Shown here: positions 26,405-35,247 of the stretch, piece after piece
How positions within the stretch are numbered: the stretch's first letter is position 1
Layout: every line of letters starts with the position of its first letter
NCBI GenBank assembly: GCA_022792815.1
Contig: JAAWBS010000009.1
Coordinates: 62,001-126,000, forward strand
DNA length: 64,000 bases
Direction of reading: 5' to 3'
DNA from: Hungatella sp.
GTDB taxonomy: Bacteria; Bacillota; Clostridia; Lachnospirales; Lachnospiraceae
Notes under the pieces: model-generated
What the model was told of the DNA's origin: nothing
The model's input: only the letters and a program-made list of their open reading frames with translations
Databases searched by the model: none
Program-made: the position numbers and the translations under genes

Positions 26405-27901
26405 ATGATTTTTAATTCCATCCAATTTTTAGTGTTCTTTCCGGCAGTTTTTATGGTTTACTTTTTGCTTCCGGCAAAAATCAGATATATCTGGCTGCTG
26501 ATATCCAGTTACTATTTTTATATGTGCTGGAATCCGAAATATATTTTTCTCATTTTGTTTTCTACGATGATCACTTATATGAGCGGCCTTTTTATGGATA
26601 CAATAAAAAGGACATCGTTTAACAGCCGGACTCAAAGGCTGTGTCTTAATGGCTGTGTAGCGGTAAGCCTTATACTGAACCTGCTGATACTCTTTTACTT
26701 TAAATATTTTGAGTTTACCATTGCTGCCATGAATCGAATCCTAGGCACGGCAGGGATCAGTATATCTGTGCCGGCCTGTGATATACTGCTCCCTGTAGGA
26801 ATATCTTTTTATATTTTTCAGGCACTGGGGTATACGATTGATGTATATAGAGGGGAAATTCATGCAGAAAAGAATTTTTTTCGCTATGCACTTTTTGTGT
26901 CGTTCTTCCCTCAACTGGTGGCAGGGCCTATTGAACGTTCGAAAAATCTTCTGAGGCAGGTGAACACCCCCACCTTTTTTGACGTGGAATGTGCGCGTCA
27001 GGGTCTTCTCACCATGGCATATGGACTGTTTATGAAGGTGGTGGTCGCGGACCGACTTGCCGGTATCATTAACCCGATTTACAGTGACTGGAACAGCCGG
27101 ACAGGCATGAGTCTTGTGACCGCTACAATCCTCTTCGCCTTTCAGATCTATGGTGATTTTGAGGGATACTCCCAGCTGGCCATCGGCAGTGCCCGGGTTC
27201 TTGGATTTTACATCGATCAGAATTTCAAAACGCCGTATCTTTGTACCAGTATCCGGGATTTCTGGCAGAGATGGCACATATCCCTCACAAACTGGTTTCG
27301 GGACTACTTATATATTCCTCTTGGGGGAAACAGAAAGGGAAAACCAAGAAAGTATTTCAATACGATGATCGTATTTCTGGTATCCGGGTTATGGCATGGA
27401 GCCAGCTGGCATTTTGTAGCCTGGGGAGGGGTAAACGGTATTTACAATATCATACAGGACATTACGGATTCCGTCAGACATAAGGCATACCGGATTTTAA
27501 GGATTGATACGACGGCATTCATTTGGAAATGTTTTTGCGGGTTTGTCACATTTTTCTTTATCGACATCTCGTGGCTGTTTTTCAGAGCGGACGGGGTTCG
27601 TCAATCGATCTCGATATTAAAAAAGATGTGGAATGAGTGCAATCCATGGTACTTTTTCTCAGATGAATTCTATGACCTTTTTGGAACGGCAAAAGACATG
27701 GGGATAATCTTGTTTTCATTATCCATTATGGCGCTGATCGATATCTTTCGGAGAAAAGGATTTGATCTCAAGGGATATCTGTTGCAGCAGCAGATTTTGT
27801 TCAGGTGGCTCTTTTATTTTGCAGCTGTTTTTATCATTATGATGTGGGGAGCATATGGGAGCGGTTATGAACAGACACAGTTTATTTATTTCCAGTTTTA
27901 A
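26405..27901 (+). CDS. MBOAT family O-acyltransferase (AlgI/DltB-like)
   Basis: 498-aa polytopic membrane protein that passes an acyl group, usually acetyl, across the membrane to a surface polysaccharide. FFPQLVAGPIERS, LFAFQIYGDFEGYSQLAIG, WQRWHISLTNWFRDYLYIPLGG and GLWHGASWHFVAWG are signature blocks of the AlgI subgroup; the last holds the conserved His. It begins MIFNSIQFLVFFPAVF as AlgI relatives do. The ribosome site is AAGGTG. It overlaps the SGNH-like gene, its probable partner. Confidence 0.92.
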   Translation: MIFNSIQFLVFFPAVFMVYFLLPAKIRYIWLLISSYYFYMCWNPKYIFLILFSTMITYMSGLFMDTIKRTSFNSRTQRLCLNGCVAVSLILNLLILFYFKYFEFTIAAMNRILGTAGISISVPACDILLPVGISFYIFQALGYTIDVYRGEIHAEKNFFRYALFVSFFPQLVAGPIERSKNLLRQVNTPTFFDVECARQGLLTMAYGLFMKVVVADRLAGIINPIYSDWNSRTGMSLVTATILFAFQIYGDFEGYSQLAIGSARVLGFYIDQNFKTPYLCTSIRDFWQRWHISLTNWFRDYLYIPLGGNRKGKPRKYFNTMIVFLVSGLWHGASWHFVAWGGVNGIYNIIQDITDSVRHKAYRILRIDTTAFIWKCFCGFVTFFFIDISWLFFRADGVRQSISILKKMWNECNPWYFFSDEFYDLFGTAKDMGIILFSLSIMALIDIFRRKGFDLKGYLLQQQILFRWLFYFAAVFIIMMWGAYGSGYEQTQFIYFQF

Positions 27902-28826
27902 AGGGAATGCCATATTTTTAGGAAAAGCGTTGTATCTGTTTGGGGCAGTGACACTATTTTGTTTTAAGATCGTGATGCCTCAATATTCCGGAGGCTATGA
28001 TGCCTCCTTGATTGACAAAGTGGAACGGTTAAAATCGATTGCCGGTCCCAAAATTGTATTGATCGGAAATTCTAATTTGTCCTTTGGAATTGATTCCGAA
28101 AGATTAGAGCAGGCTTTTGATATGCCTGTAGTTAACATGGGACTCCACGGAAGTTTGGGAAATGTATTCCACGAAGAGATGGCCAGACTAAATGTCTGCG
28201 AAGGAGATCTTTATATTATCTGTCACACGGGATATTCTGATGATAATCTTCTTGGAGACAAGGCTCTGGCCTGGAGTACGATTGAAAACCATGTTGAACT
28301 GTGGCCGATTTTGCGTACACAGGATATCTGGCCTATGATGAAGGCGTATCCTGTGTACTTGAAAAAGTGTCTGGAGCTTTTTGTATCGGGCAAGGGAAAC
28401 GGACTGCCGGGAGGGTGCTATTCCAGGGATGCGTTCAACGAATATGGGGATATTGGGTTAGAACGTGTTTCGTCTGAGTATACATTTGAATCGCCGGTGC
28501 TTCCTCCCCTAGTTAATGATATGGTAATCGACAGGCTCAATGGGCTGTCAGAGTGGCTGTCTGAAAGGAGGGCGACACTCTTGGTAGCAGGATACCCCAT
28601 CGGAAAGGGGGAGCTGACAGCGCCGGAGGAAGATTTCGTCAAGATTCAGGATGAGCTGACAGAGAGACTGAAATGTCCGGTCATCTCCGATTACCGGGAT
28701 TATATGTTTGATTATAGTTTCTTTTTCAATACGAATCTGCATCTGACAACAGAAGGTGCGGCGCTGAGAACGCAGCAGTTAATCGAGGATTTAAATCAGT
28801 GGATGATGTCAGATGAGGGTCTGTAG
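27867..28826 (+). CDS. SGNH-like protein, probable partner of the MBOAT acyltransferase
   Basis: About 319 aa with one N-terminal hydrophobic segment, so probably a membrane-anchored outward-facing protein. IVLIGNSNLSFGIDSERLEQ is like the first block of AlgX/DltD/SGNH proteins, with Ser in GNSN, and NTNLHLTTEGAALRTQ near the C-terminus could supply the D/N-x-x-H block. Such proteins complete O-acetylation after an MBOAT partner. The track starts at 27855; GGGAG five bases before ATG 27867 favours the later start. It overlaps the MBOAT gene by 35 bp and is followed by a terminator. Confidence 0.7.
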   Translation: MNRHSLFISSFKGNAIFLGKALYLFGAVTLFCFKIVMPQYSGGYDASLIDKVERLKSIAGPKIVLIGNSNLSFGIDSERLEQAFDMPVVNMGLHGSLGNVFHEEMARLNVCEGDLYIICHTGYSDDNLLGDKALAWSTIENHVELWPILRTQDIWPMMKAYPVYLKKCLELFVSGKGNGLPGGCYSRDAFNEYGDIGLERVSSEYTFESPVLPPLVNDMVIDRLNGLSEWLSERRATLLVAGYPIGKGELTAPEEDFVKIQDELTERLKCPVISDYRDYMFDYSFFFNTNLHLTTEGAALRTQQLIEDLNQWMMSDEGL

Positions 28827-28836
28827 AGAACCAAAA

Positions 28837-28879
28837 AAGAACATTTCCAGGGTGAAACCTGAAAATGTTCTTTTTTTCT
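28837..28879 (+). terminator. Intrinsic terminator closing the polysaccharide operon
   Basis: AAGAACATTTtcCAGG, loop GTGAAA, CCTGaAAATGTTCTT, then T7. This strong hairpin lies just after the SGNH-like gene and marks the right end of the island. Confidence 0.92.
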
Positions 28880-29125
28880 AAGGAGATTTTTTCACAGTCC
28901 CTTTTTATAGGCCTTCCCAATATAAACCCATAAAAATTGCCTATGAAAAGTATAAAATTGTAATCTTTTACTAATAGACAAAAAAAATATATAATAGACA
29001 TAAATTAACAGAAAATCGCATAAAAACAAGTCTTGTTTCTCAAGATTTTTGTGCAGTTGACATCACGGGACTGTTGGTGTAATGTCAAAAGTTGCATGGA
29101 CCTTCAGAAAGGAGGTGAACAATCA
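28880..29125 (+). other. AT-rich intergenic region with promoter for the peroxiredoxin/peptide locus
   Basis: About 250 bp with no gene. Apart from the promoter listed separately I see only AT-rich DNA and, at the 3' end, the AAAGGAGGTGAAC ribosome site. The track ORF from 29033 starts inside it without a ribosome site. Confidence 0.6.
28967..28995 (+). promoter_or_regulatory. Sigma-A promoter
   Basis: TTTACT (28967-28972), 17-bp AT-rich spacer, TATAAT (28990-28995). It is placed about 130 bp before the peroxiredoxin-like start and may also feed the peptide transporter operon. Confidence 0.7.
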
Positions 29126-29692
29126 GTGAGACTGCATGCTGAGGAAAAAATGCCTGATTTTCGGTTATCTCTGGCTTTTCACGGCGAAACGAGCGTGGCG
29201 GATATGGTAAAGGACACTCCTCTTACTGTCTTCTGGATTTTGCGGTATCTGGGCTGTACCCTGTGCAGCTATGATATTCAGGAGATCAAAAGAGAGTACC
29301 AGCGCTTTCTTGAGCTGGGGGCCAAGGTGGTAGTGGTTCTTCAGAATCAGAAGGAGACCATCGAATCCGAGATGGAAGAGGAGGCGCTTCCCATGCCGCT
29401 GGCCTGCGATCCGGAATGTGTGATCTATGATACGTTGCTTATCCCGGCGACCGCTACCAAAGAAGAGCGGCTGCCCAAGACGCCGGAGGGAATCAAAAAG
29501 CTGGAGGAAAAGCGGCAGAAGGCGAAAGAGGCCGGCATCGTCCACGGCAAGGATGAGGGGAGGGCGCAGCAGCTTCCGGCCATGTTTATCGTGGATTCGG
29601 AGAGAGTGGTGCACTATGCCCACTATGCCCGGCACAGCGTGGACATGCCGTCTGTCGAGGAGACTTTGGAACTCATACAAGAGCTCAAATAA
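29126..29692 (+). CDS. Peroxiredoxin-like (AhpC/TSA superfamily) protein
   Basis: 188-aa thioredoxin-fold protein. KMPDFRL and the early strand resemble AhpC/TSA peroxiredoxins, and RYLGCTLCSYDIQEI carries a C-x-x-C active site. AMFIVDSERVVHYAHYARHSVDMPS is the C-terminal strand region seen in the PRXL2-like group. It is probably a cytosolic thiol peroxidase or oxidoreductase; the exact peroxide substrate is unknown. I place the start at GTG 29126 because AAAGGAGGTGAAC precedes it; the track start lacks a ribosome site. It lies 60 bp before the peptide-binding lipoprotein gene and may be co-transcribed. Confidence 0.78.
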   Translation: MRLHAEEKMPDFRLSLAFHGETSVADMVKDTPLTVFWILRYLGCTLCSYDIQEIKREYQRFLELGAKVVVVLQNQKETIESEMEEEALPMPLACDPECVIYDTLLIPATATKEERLPKTPEGIKKLEEKRQKAKEAGIVHGKDEGRAQQLPAMFIVDSERVVHYAHYARHSVDMPSVEETLELIQELK

Positions 29693-29752
29693 GACAGGTC
29701 TTGTATGGCAGAAGAATTAAGAACTAATACAATTAAAAAGGAGAGACGTGTT

Positions 29753-31378
29753 ATGAGAAAAAGAAGCCGTATTTTATGTGCAGCCATGGCAGCCATGATG
29801 GTACTGGGATCTCTGTCCGGATGTTCTGGTTCCGGGCAGCAGCAGACCGGGGAGACGACGAAAGCCGAAACGGCAGGTGGAAGCGAGGCTGCCGCAGGCG
29901 GGGAGAGCAGCAGCGCCGCGATCGCGGAACCCACTCCTCAGGACCCGAATCGGAAGATCAAGGACAGTTTGGTCATCGCCATGGTCGAGGAGCCTACCGC
30001 TATTTCCCCAGGCTTTAGCAGCATTTCCGCAAACTCCCATGTGGGACGCCAGATTCACGATACTCTGGTGAAGCGGGATGAGGCCACGGATGAGATCCTC
30101 CCCTGTCTGGCCACAGAGTGGGAGCAGGAAGATGACCTTACCTATGTGTTCCACATCCGGGATGACGTATATTTCCACAACGGGGACAAGCTGACCGCAG
30201 AGGACATCGCATACAATTTCAAGCGCAATGCCACCCTTCCGGCCACCAAGTCCAGGTGGAGTTCTCTTGATATGGAGAACACGAAAGCACTGGATGACAC
30301 TACGGTGCAAGTGAAGTTAACCAGCCCCTGGGGCAATTTCCTCCTGTATGTGTCCGGTATTCAGATCGTCAGCCAAAAGCTGGCAGAGGATGCCAACAGC
30401 AACATCGAGAGAAACCCGGTTGGAACCGGTCCTTATAAATTTGTGTCATGGACCACAGGCGACAGCGTGATCCTGGAGAGGAATGAGGATTACTGGGGCG
30501 AGAAGGCCATAACAAAGCAGCTGGTATTCAAGTTCTTCCCGGACAGCTCCATCCGTGCTATCCAGCTGGAGGCAGGAGATATCGACTTCTTCTTCCAGGT
30601 AGGTTCTGAGGACTATGACCGTCTGATGGAGAACCCGGATATCGTGGTACAGGCCGAGGTAGGCACCACCCATGAGAGTATGTATTTCTGCCAGAGCAAT
30701 GACAGCGTCTATCAGGACGTGCGCATCCGTCAGGCTCTCACCTATGCCCTGGATATGCCCTCTATCGTGGAAGCGGTGTGGGGTCCCATGGCAGTGGTGG
30801 CGGATTCCATCTATCCCAGCACCATCGAGGGGCACCTCACCATCGGACCGGCGGTTCAGGACATCGAGAAGGCCAAGGCTCTTGTGGCGGAGGCAGGATA
30901 TCCGAATGGGCTTGACTGTGAGCTGACCGTGCCCAACAACAGCGCCACTCTGGCTTATATGGAGATCTGCCAGGCCATGTGGGCAGAAGCCGGTATCAAC
31001 ATGACCATCAACAGTTATGACTCTGCCACCGTAAAACAGATGAACGCCTCCGGGCAGAATCCCATGGGCCGTTCCAACTTTACAGGAAACGGTGATCCCG
31101 TAGGTTCTCTGTCTGCCTGGGAGATCGGCTATGCCGGTGTGATGCAGCCTCAGGACGAATACATTGATGAGCGGATCAAGCTGACGAGAGCCGAGTCCGA
31201 CAAGGAGAAACGTGCTCAGTATCTGTCCGAGATCCAGCACTATGCACTGGAAGAGAAATTCTATGCCATTCCGGTAGCTTTCATCAAACAGTCCTACGCC
31301 ATGAGCAGTGACGTGTTCGGTTTCGTATTCTCTCCGACAGAAAATGTATTTTTCAGCCAGGTGGGCGTATACGAATAG
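29753..31378 (+). CDS. Peptide ABC transporter substrate-binding lipoprotein (family 5)
   Basis: 541-aa extracellular binding protein. The N-terminus is basic then hydrophobic and ends LGSLSGC, a lipobox with Cys24, followed by a Ser/Gly/Ala-rich linker. ATEWEQEDDLTYVFHIRDDVYFHNGDKLTAEDI is the classic family 5 (DppA/OppA) signature region. ATG 29753 with AAAAGGAGAGACG is the better start than the track's 29705. Two permeases and two ATPases follow. Substrate could be di- or oligopeptides; the peptidase at the end of the operon supports peptides, but nickel or other members of this family cannot be excluded by sequence alone. Confidence 0.9.
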   Translation: MRKRSRILCAAMAAMMVLGSLSGCSGSGQQQTGETTKAETAGGSEAAAGGESSSAAIAEPTPQDPNRKIKDSLVIAMVEEPTAISPGFSSISANSHVGRQIHDTLVKRDEATDEILPCLATEWEQEDDLTYVFHIRDDVYFHNGDKLTAEDIAYNFKRNATLPATKSRWSSLDMENTKALDDTTVQVKLTSPWGNFLLYVSGIQIVSQKLAEDANSNIERNPVGTGPYKFVSWTTGDSVILERNEDYWGEKAITKQLVFKFFPDSSIRAIQLEAGDIDFFFQVGSEDYDRLMENPDIVVQAEVGTTHESMYFCQSNDSVYQDVRIRQALTYALDMPSIVEAVWGPMAVVADSIYPSTIEGHLTIGPAVQDIEKAKALVAEAGYPNGLDCELTVPNNSATLAYMEICQAMWAEAGINMTINSYDSATVKQMNASGQNPMGRSNFTGNGDPVGSLSAWEIGYAGVMQPQDEYIDERIKLTRAESDKEKRAQYLSEIQHYALEEKFYAIPVAFIKQSYAMSSDVFGFVFSPTENVFFSQVGVYE

Positions 31379-31393
31379 ATTTCTGTCTTAACA

Positions 31394-31426
31394 GGGGCCG
31401 GGGCAAATCTTTGCTGCGGCCCTTTT
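31394..31426 (+). terminator. Terminator-like hairpin after the peptide-binding protein gene
   Basis: GGGGCCG-gGGCAAA-TC-TTTGCtg-CGGCCC followed by TTTT. It lies between binding protein and permease genes, a place where partial termination often keeps binding protein levels above those of the membrane parts. Confidence 0.75.
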
Positions 31427-31448
31427 CCATCGAAAAGGAGGGAACCGG

Positions 31449-32414
31449 ATGGGAAAATATATAGGAAAGCGGATCATATCCATGATTCCTGTACTTTTGG
31501 GAGTTTCACTGATTATTTTTACCATATTGAGCTTTATCCCGGGGGACCCGGCCCGGATGATCCTGGGAGACGAGGCGGAGGAAGAGGCAGTTCAGGAACT
31601 GCGGGATGACATGGGGCTCAACGACCCCTTTGTGATCCGGTATGTGCGGTACGTGAAGGACCTTTTAAAGGGGGACATGGGCGTGTCCTATGTGACCAAC
31701 CAGCCTGTGTCAGACGAGGTATTTTCCAGGTATCCGACCACCATTACCCTGGCCACGGTCAGTACCCTGGTGGCGGTTCTCATCGCCATACCCATAGGAA
31801 TTCTGTCAGCCATCTATCAAAATACGCTGATCGACAACGTGTCCCGAGTCGTGGCCATGATCGGCGTATCCATGCCCAACTTCTGGCAGGGGCTTTTAAA
31901 CATTCTGGTGTTTTCCGTGTACTTAAAATGGCTTCCGTCCAGCGGATTTTCCTCCCCGGCCCATTGGGTCCTGCCAGCCCTGACCATCGGCACCAGCGGG
32001 GCAGCGGCCATCATGAGGACTACCCGTTCCTCCATGCTGGAGACGATCCGCCAGGACTATATCCGGACTGCAAGGGCGAAAGGGGCCTCCGAGACCACCG
32101 TCATCTGGAAGCATGCCCTGCGCAACGCCCTGATCCCGGTTATGACCGTGGTAGGGCTCCGGTTCGGCGGATCTCTGGGCGGCTCGGTAGTCAGCGAGCA
32201 GGTGTTCAGCATCCCCGGGCTTGGAAAGCTGATGATCGACTCCATCAACAATCGAAATTATCCCGTGATCTTAGGCGGCGTTCTCCTGATCGCCTTCGCC
32301 TACGGCATCATCAACCTGGTGGTGGATATTCTGTACGCGTTTATCGACCCGCGTATCAAATCCCAGTACAGCTCCGGGAAAAAATTGAAAAAGCATGAGG
32401 GAAAGGGGGAATAG
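31449..32414 (+). CDS. Peptide ABC transporter permease (DppB/OppB type)
   Basis: 321-aa inner-membrane permease. The N-terminus KYIGKRIISMIPVLLGVSLI is typical of DppB, with a first membrane helix and a following external loop GDPARMILG. The cytosolic EAA loop is ETTVIWKHALRNALIPV. About six membrane segments are seen. The ribosome site is AAAAGGAGGGAACC. It pairs with the next gene to form the channel. Confidence 0.92.
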   Translation: MGKYIGKRIISMIPVLLGVSLIIFTILSFIPGDPARMILGDEAEEEAVQELRDDMGLNDPFVIRYVRYVKDLLKGDMGVSYVTNQPVSDEVFSRYPTTITLATVSTLVAVLIAIPIGILSAIYQNTLIDNVSRVVAMIGVSMPNFWQGLLNILVFSVYLKWLPSSGFSSPAHWVLPALTIGTSGAAAIMRTTRSSMLETIRQDYIRTARAKGASETTVIWKHALRNALIPVMTVVGLRFGGSLGGSVVSEQVFSIPGLGKLMIDSINNRNYPVILGGVLLIAFAYGIINLVVDILYAFIDPRIKSQYSSGKKLKKHEGKGE

Positions 32415-32417
32415 GCA

Positions 32418-33281
32418 ATGGAAACAGCAACAGCGAAGAGAAACAGCCAAGCCAAAGAGACCATGAGACGGTTTTTGAAAAACAAAGCCGCAGTAGTGGG
32501 CCTCATCATCATCATCCTGCTGACATTGGGGGCCGTCTTTGCCAATGTCATCACGCCCTACGCCTTTGACAAGCAGGATCTGGTCCATCGGTTTGAGCTG
32601 CCCAGCGCCTCTCATCTTCTTGGCACTGACGAGTTCGGGCGGGATATGCTCACGAGAATCCTCTACGGAGCCAGAATCTCCCTCTTTGTGGGAATCCTCT
32701 CCGTCAGCGTTGGGTGTCTGGTGGGAGGAGCTTTAGGCGCCCTGGCAGCTTACTACGGCGGCAAGATCGACAACTATATCATGCGTTTTCTGGATATCTG
32801 GCACAGTATCCCCAGCCTTCTTCTGGCCATCTCCCTGGCATCGGCCATGGGACCGGGCATCGGCAACGCCATCATCGCCATCGGACTGACCACCATCCCG
32901 TCCTACGCCAGAGTGGTTCGAGCCTCCGTCATGACCGTCAAGAACACGGAGTACATCGAGGCAGCCAGGTGTCTGGGTGCCAATGCCCCCAGGATCATCT
33001 TAAGACACATCATCCCCAATGCCCTGGCCCCCATCATCGTCCAGGCCTCTTTGGGCGTGGCCGGCGCCATCATCACCACAGCCAGCTTAAGCTTCATCGG
33101 CCTCGGTGTCCAGCCGCCTACACCGGAGTGGGGAAGTATGCTGTCCAAAGGACGTCAGTACATCCGAAATTACTGGCATCTGGTTACATTCCCGGGAATG
33201 TTTATCATGATCACCGTAATTTCTCTGAATCTTCTGGGAGACGGACTCCGGGATGCCCTGGATCCGCGTCTAAAGCGATAA
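32418..33281 (+). CDS. Peptide ABC transporter permease (DppC/OppC type)
   Basis: 287-aa permease. A basic cytosolic start (AKETMRRFLKNKAAVVGL) leads into the first helix, as in DppC. HLLGTDEFGRDMLTRILYGARISLFVG is the hallmark segment, and ARCLGANAPRIILRHIIPNALAPI is the EAA loop contacting the ATPases. The start is 3 bp after the dppB-like stop, so the two are coupled. Confidence 0.93.
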   Translation: METATAKRNSQAKETMRRFLKNKAAVVGLIIIILLTLGAVFANVITPYAFDKQDLVHRFELPSASHLLGTDEFGRDMLTRILYGARISLFVGILSVSVGCLVGGALGALAAYYGGKIDNYIMRFLDIWHSIPSLLLAISLASAMGPGIGNAIIAIGLTTIPSYARVVRASVMTVKNTEYIEAARCLGANAPRIILRHIIPNALAPIIVQASLGVAGAIITTASLSFIGLGVQPPTPEWGSMLSKGRQYIRNYWHLVTFPGMFIMITVISLNLLGDGLRDALDPRLKR

Positions 33282-33296
33282 AGGAGGGAAAACGGC

Positions 33297-34277
33297 ATGA
33301 AACAGTTGGAAGTACAAGGACTCCATGTCCATTACATCACCGATACAGCTGTGGTCAAGGCGGTAAACGGCGTCAGCTTTGCCTTAGATAAGGGGGAGAC
33401 ACTGGGACTGGTGGGGGAGACCGGAGCGGGAAAGACCACCACGGCCCTGTCCATCCTGCGGCTGATCCCCAACCCTCCCGGAAAGATCATGGAGGGGGAG
33501 ATTTTCCTGGACGGGTCCCCCTTATTAAAGATCAAAGAGAGTGAGATGCGAAAGCTTCGAGGCAACAAGATCGCCATGATCTTTCAGGATCCCATGACCT
33601 CCCTAAACCCGGTGCTGACCGTGGGAGACCAGATCGCCGAGGTCATCAAGTTTCACAACAAAGGGATCTCTCTGGCGGATGCCCACAAGCGGGCGGCAGA
33701 GATGCTGGAGGTGGTGGGCATCGAGGCCGGCCGTATGGGAGAATATCCGCACCAGTTTTCCGGCGGCATGAAACAGAGAGTGGTCATCGCCATCGCCCTG
33801 GCCTGCAACCCGGATATCCTCATCGCCGATGAGCCCACCACGGCCCTGGATGTGACCATTCAGGCCCAGGTGCTGTCGCTGATGAAAAAACTGAAAAAAG
33901 AGCGGGAGACCACCATGATCATGATCACCCACGACCTTGGGGTCGTGGCCAATATCTGTGACAAGGTGGGAATCATGTATGCGGGAGAGATCGTGGAGTA
34001 CGGCACCTTAGAGCAGGTGTACCGAAATCCCCTTCATCCCTACACCAAAGGGCTTTTTGCCTCCATTCCGGACTTAAACAAGGAGGTCCACCGTCTGACT
34101 CCCATAAAGGGCCTGATGCCGGATCCCTCCAACCTTCCTGCCGGATGTGCCTTCTGTCCCAGGTGCCCTGTGGCAGAGAAGCAGTGCGAAACCCAGAATC
34201 CCGAAAAGACCGAGGCAGAAGAGGGGCACTTTGTAGCATGTTTCTGCTGCCAGACGAAAGGAAAGAGCCATGGATGA
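33297..34277 (+). CDS. Peptide ABC transporter ATPase (DppD type)
   Basis: 326-aa ATPase. Walker A is GETGAGKTTTAL, the signature is FSGGMKQRVVIAIAL, and Walker B is ILIADEPTTALD. The C-terminal region NPLHPYTKGLFASIPDL followed by a four-cysteine stretch (GCAFCPRCPVAEKQC) is typical of oligopeptide ATPases. It should hydrolyse ATP together with the DppF-like partner whose gene overlaps it by 8 bp. Confidence 0.94.
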   Translation: MKQLEVQGLHVHYITDTAVVKAVNGVSFALDKGETLGLVGETGAGKTTTALSILRLIPNPPGKIMEGEIFLDGSPLLKIKESEMRKLRGNKIAMIFQDPMTSLNPVLTVGDQIAEVIKFHNKGISLADAHKRAAEMLEVVGIEAGRMGEYPHQFSGGMKQRVVIAIALACNPDILIADEPTTALDVTIQAQVLSLMKKLKKERETTMIMITHDLGVVANICDKVGIMYAGEIVEYGTLEQVYRNPLHPYTKGLFASIPDLNKEVHRLTPIKGLMPDPSNLPAGCAFCPRCPVAEKQCETQNPEKTEAEEGHFVACFCCQTKGKSHG

Positions 34278-35247
34278 GATTTTGTCGGTAAAAGACTTAA
34301 AGAAATACTTTAAAACCCCAAAAGGACTGCTCCATGCCGTGGACAATGTAAGCTTTTCCATCAAACGGGGCGAGACCCTGGGAGTCGTGGGAGAGTCCGG
34401 CTGCGGAAAATCCACATTGGGGCGAACCATCATCGGCCTTTTGGAGAGCAGCGGCGGCCAGATCTTTTTCGACGAGAAGGACATCACCCGCCCGTCGGGG
34501 AAGGATGTGATGGTGCTGAGAAAGCAGATGCAGATGATCTTTCAGGATCCTTTTTCCTCTCTGAATCCCAGGATGAGCGTTCACGATGCCATCGCGGAGG
34601 GGATGCTGATCCACAAGATCTGCAGTTCCAAGGAAGAATTGGAGAAGAAAGTCGAGGAGCTGATGGATACCGTAGGTCTTGCCAGGCGCTTGGCAAACAG
34701 CTATCCCCACGAGCTGGACGGAGGCCGCAGACAGCGAATCGGAATTGCCAGAGCCTTGAGCCTCAATCCCAGCTTCATCGTCTGTGACGAGCCGGTGTCG
34801 GCTCTCGACGTGTCCATCCAGGCACAGATTTTAAACCTGATGCAGGATCTGCAGGAGGAGCGGAAGCTGACCTACCTGTTTATCACCCACAATCTGTCGG
34901 TGGTAAAACATATCTCCAACGAGATCATGGTCATGTATCTGGGGCAGGTGGTGGAGAAGTGCGGGTCCAAAGAACTGTTCGCCCACACCCTTCATCCCTA
35001 TACCAAAGCCCTCCTGTCGGCGATCCCCACCGTGGATTTGGACGACCGAAGGGAACAGATCCTGTTAAAGGGGGAGATCTCATCTCCCATCAATCCCAAG
35101 CCGGGCTGCCGCTTTGCCAGCCGCTGTCCCTATGCCAAGGAGACCTGCACCAAAGAAAACCCGAAGCTGAAAGAGATCTGGCCGGGACATTTTGTGGCCT
35201 GTCACTATGTGGAGGAGATCAATAACGGTCAGGAGGGGGAAAAATGA
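34270..35247 (+). CDS. Peptide ABC transporter ATPase (DppF type)
   Basis: 325-aa partner ATPase. Walker A is GESGCGKSTLGRT, Walker B is FIVCDEPVSALD, and the C-terminal cysteine segment CRFASRCPYAKETC is present. The signature reads LDGGRRQR rather than LSGGQ/MQR, a Ser-to-Asp change that I believe recurs in clostridial peptide ATPases. It overlaps the following aminotransferase-like gene by 4 bp. Confidence 0.93.
   Translation: MDEILSVKDLKKYFKTPKGLLHAVDNVSFSIKRGETLGVVGESGCGKSTLGRTIIGLLESSGGQIFFDEKDITRPSGKDVMVLRKQMQMIFQDPFSSLNPRMSVHDAIAEGMLIHKICSSKEELEKKVEELMDTVGLARRLANSYPHELDGGRRQRIGIARALSLNPSFIVCDEPVSALDVSIQAQILNLMQDLQEERKLTYLFITHNLSVVKHISNEIMVMYLGQVVEKCGSKELFAHTLHPYTKALLSAIPTVDLDDRREQILLKGEISSPINPKPGCRFASRCPYAKETCTKENPKLKEIWPGHFVACHYVEEINNGQEGEK

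Noticed and set aside
11090-28880. Intact integrative element with flanking attachment sites
   Set aside because: No second copy of the core site is seen at the right end of the island, and the only recombinase-like gene lacks catalytic residues. No mobilisation or phage genes are present.
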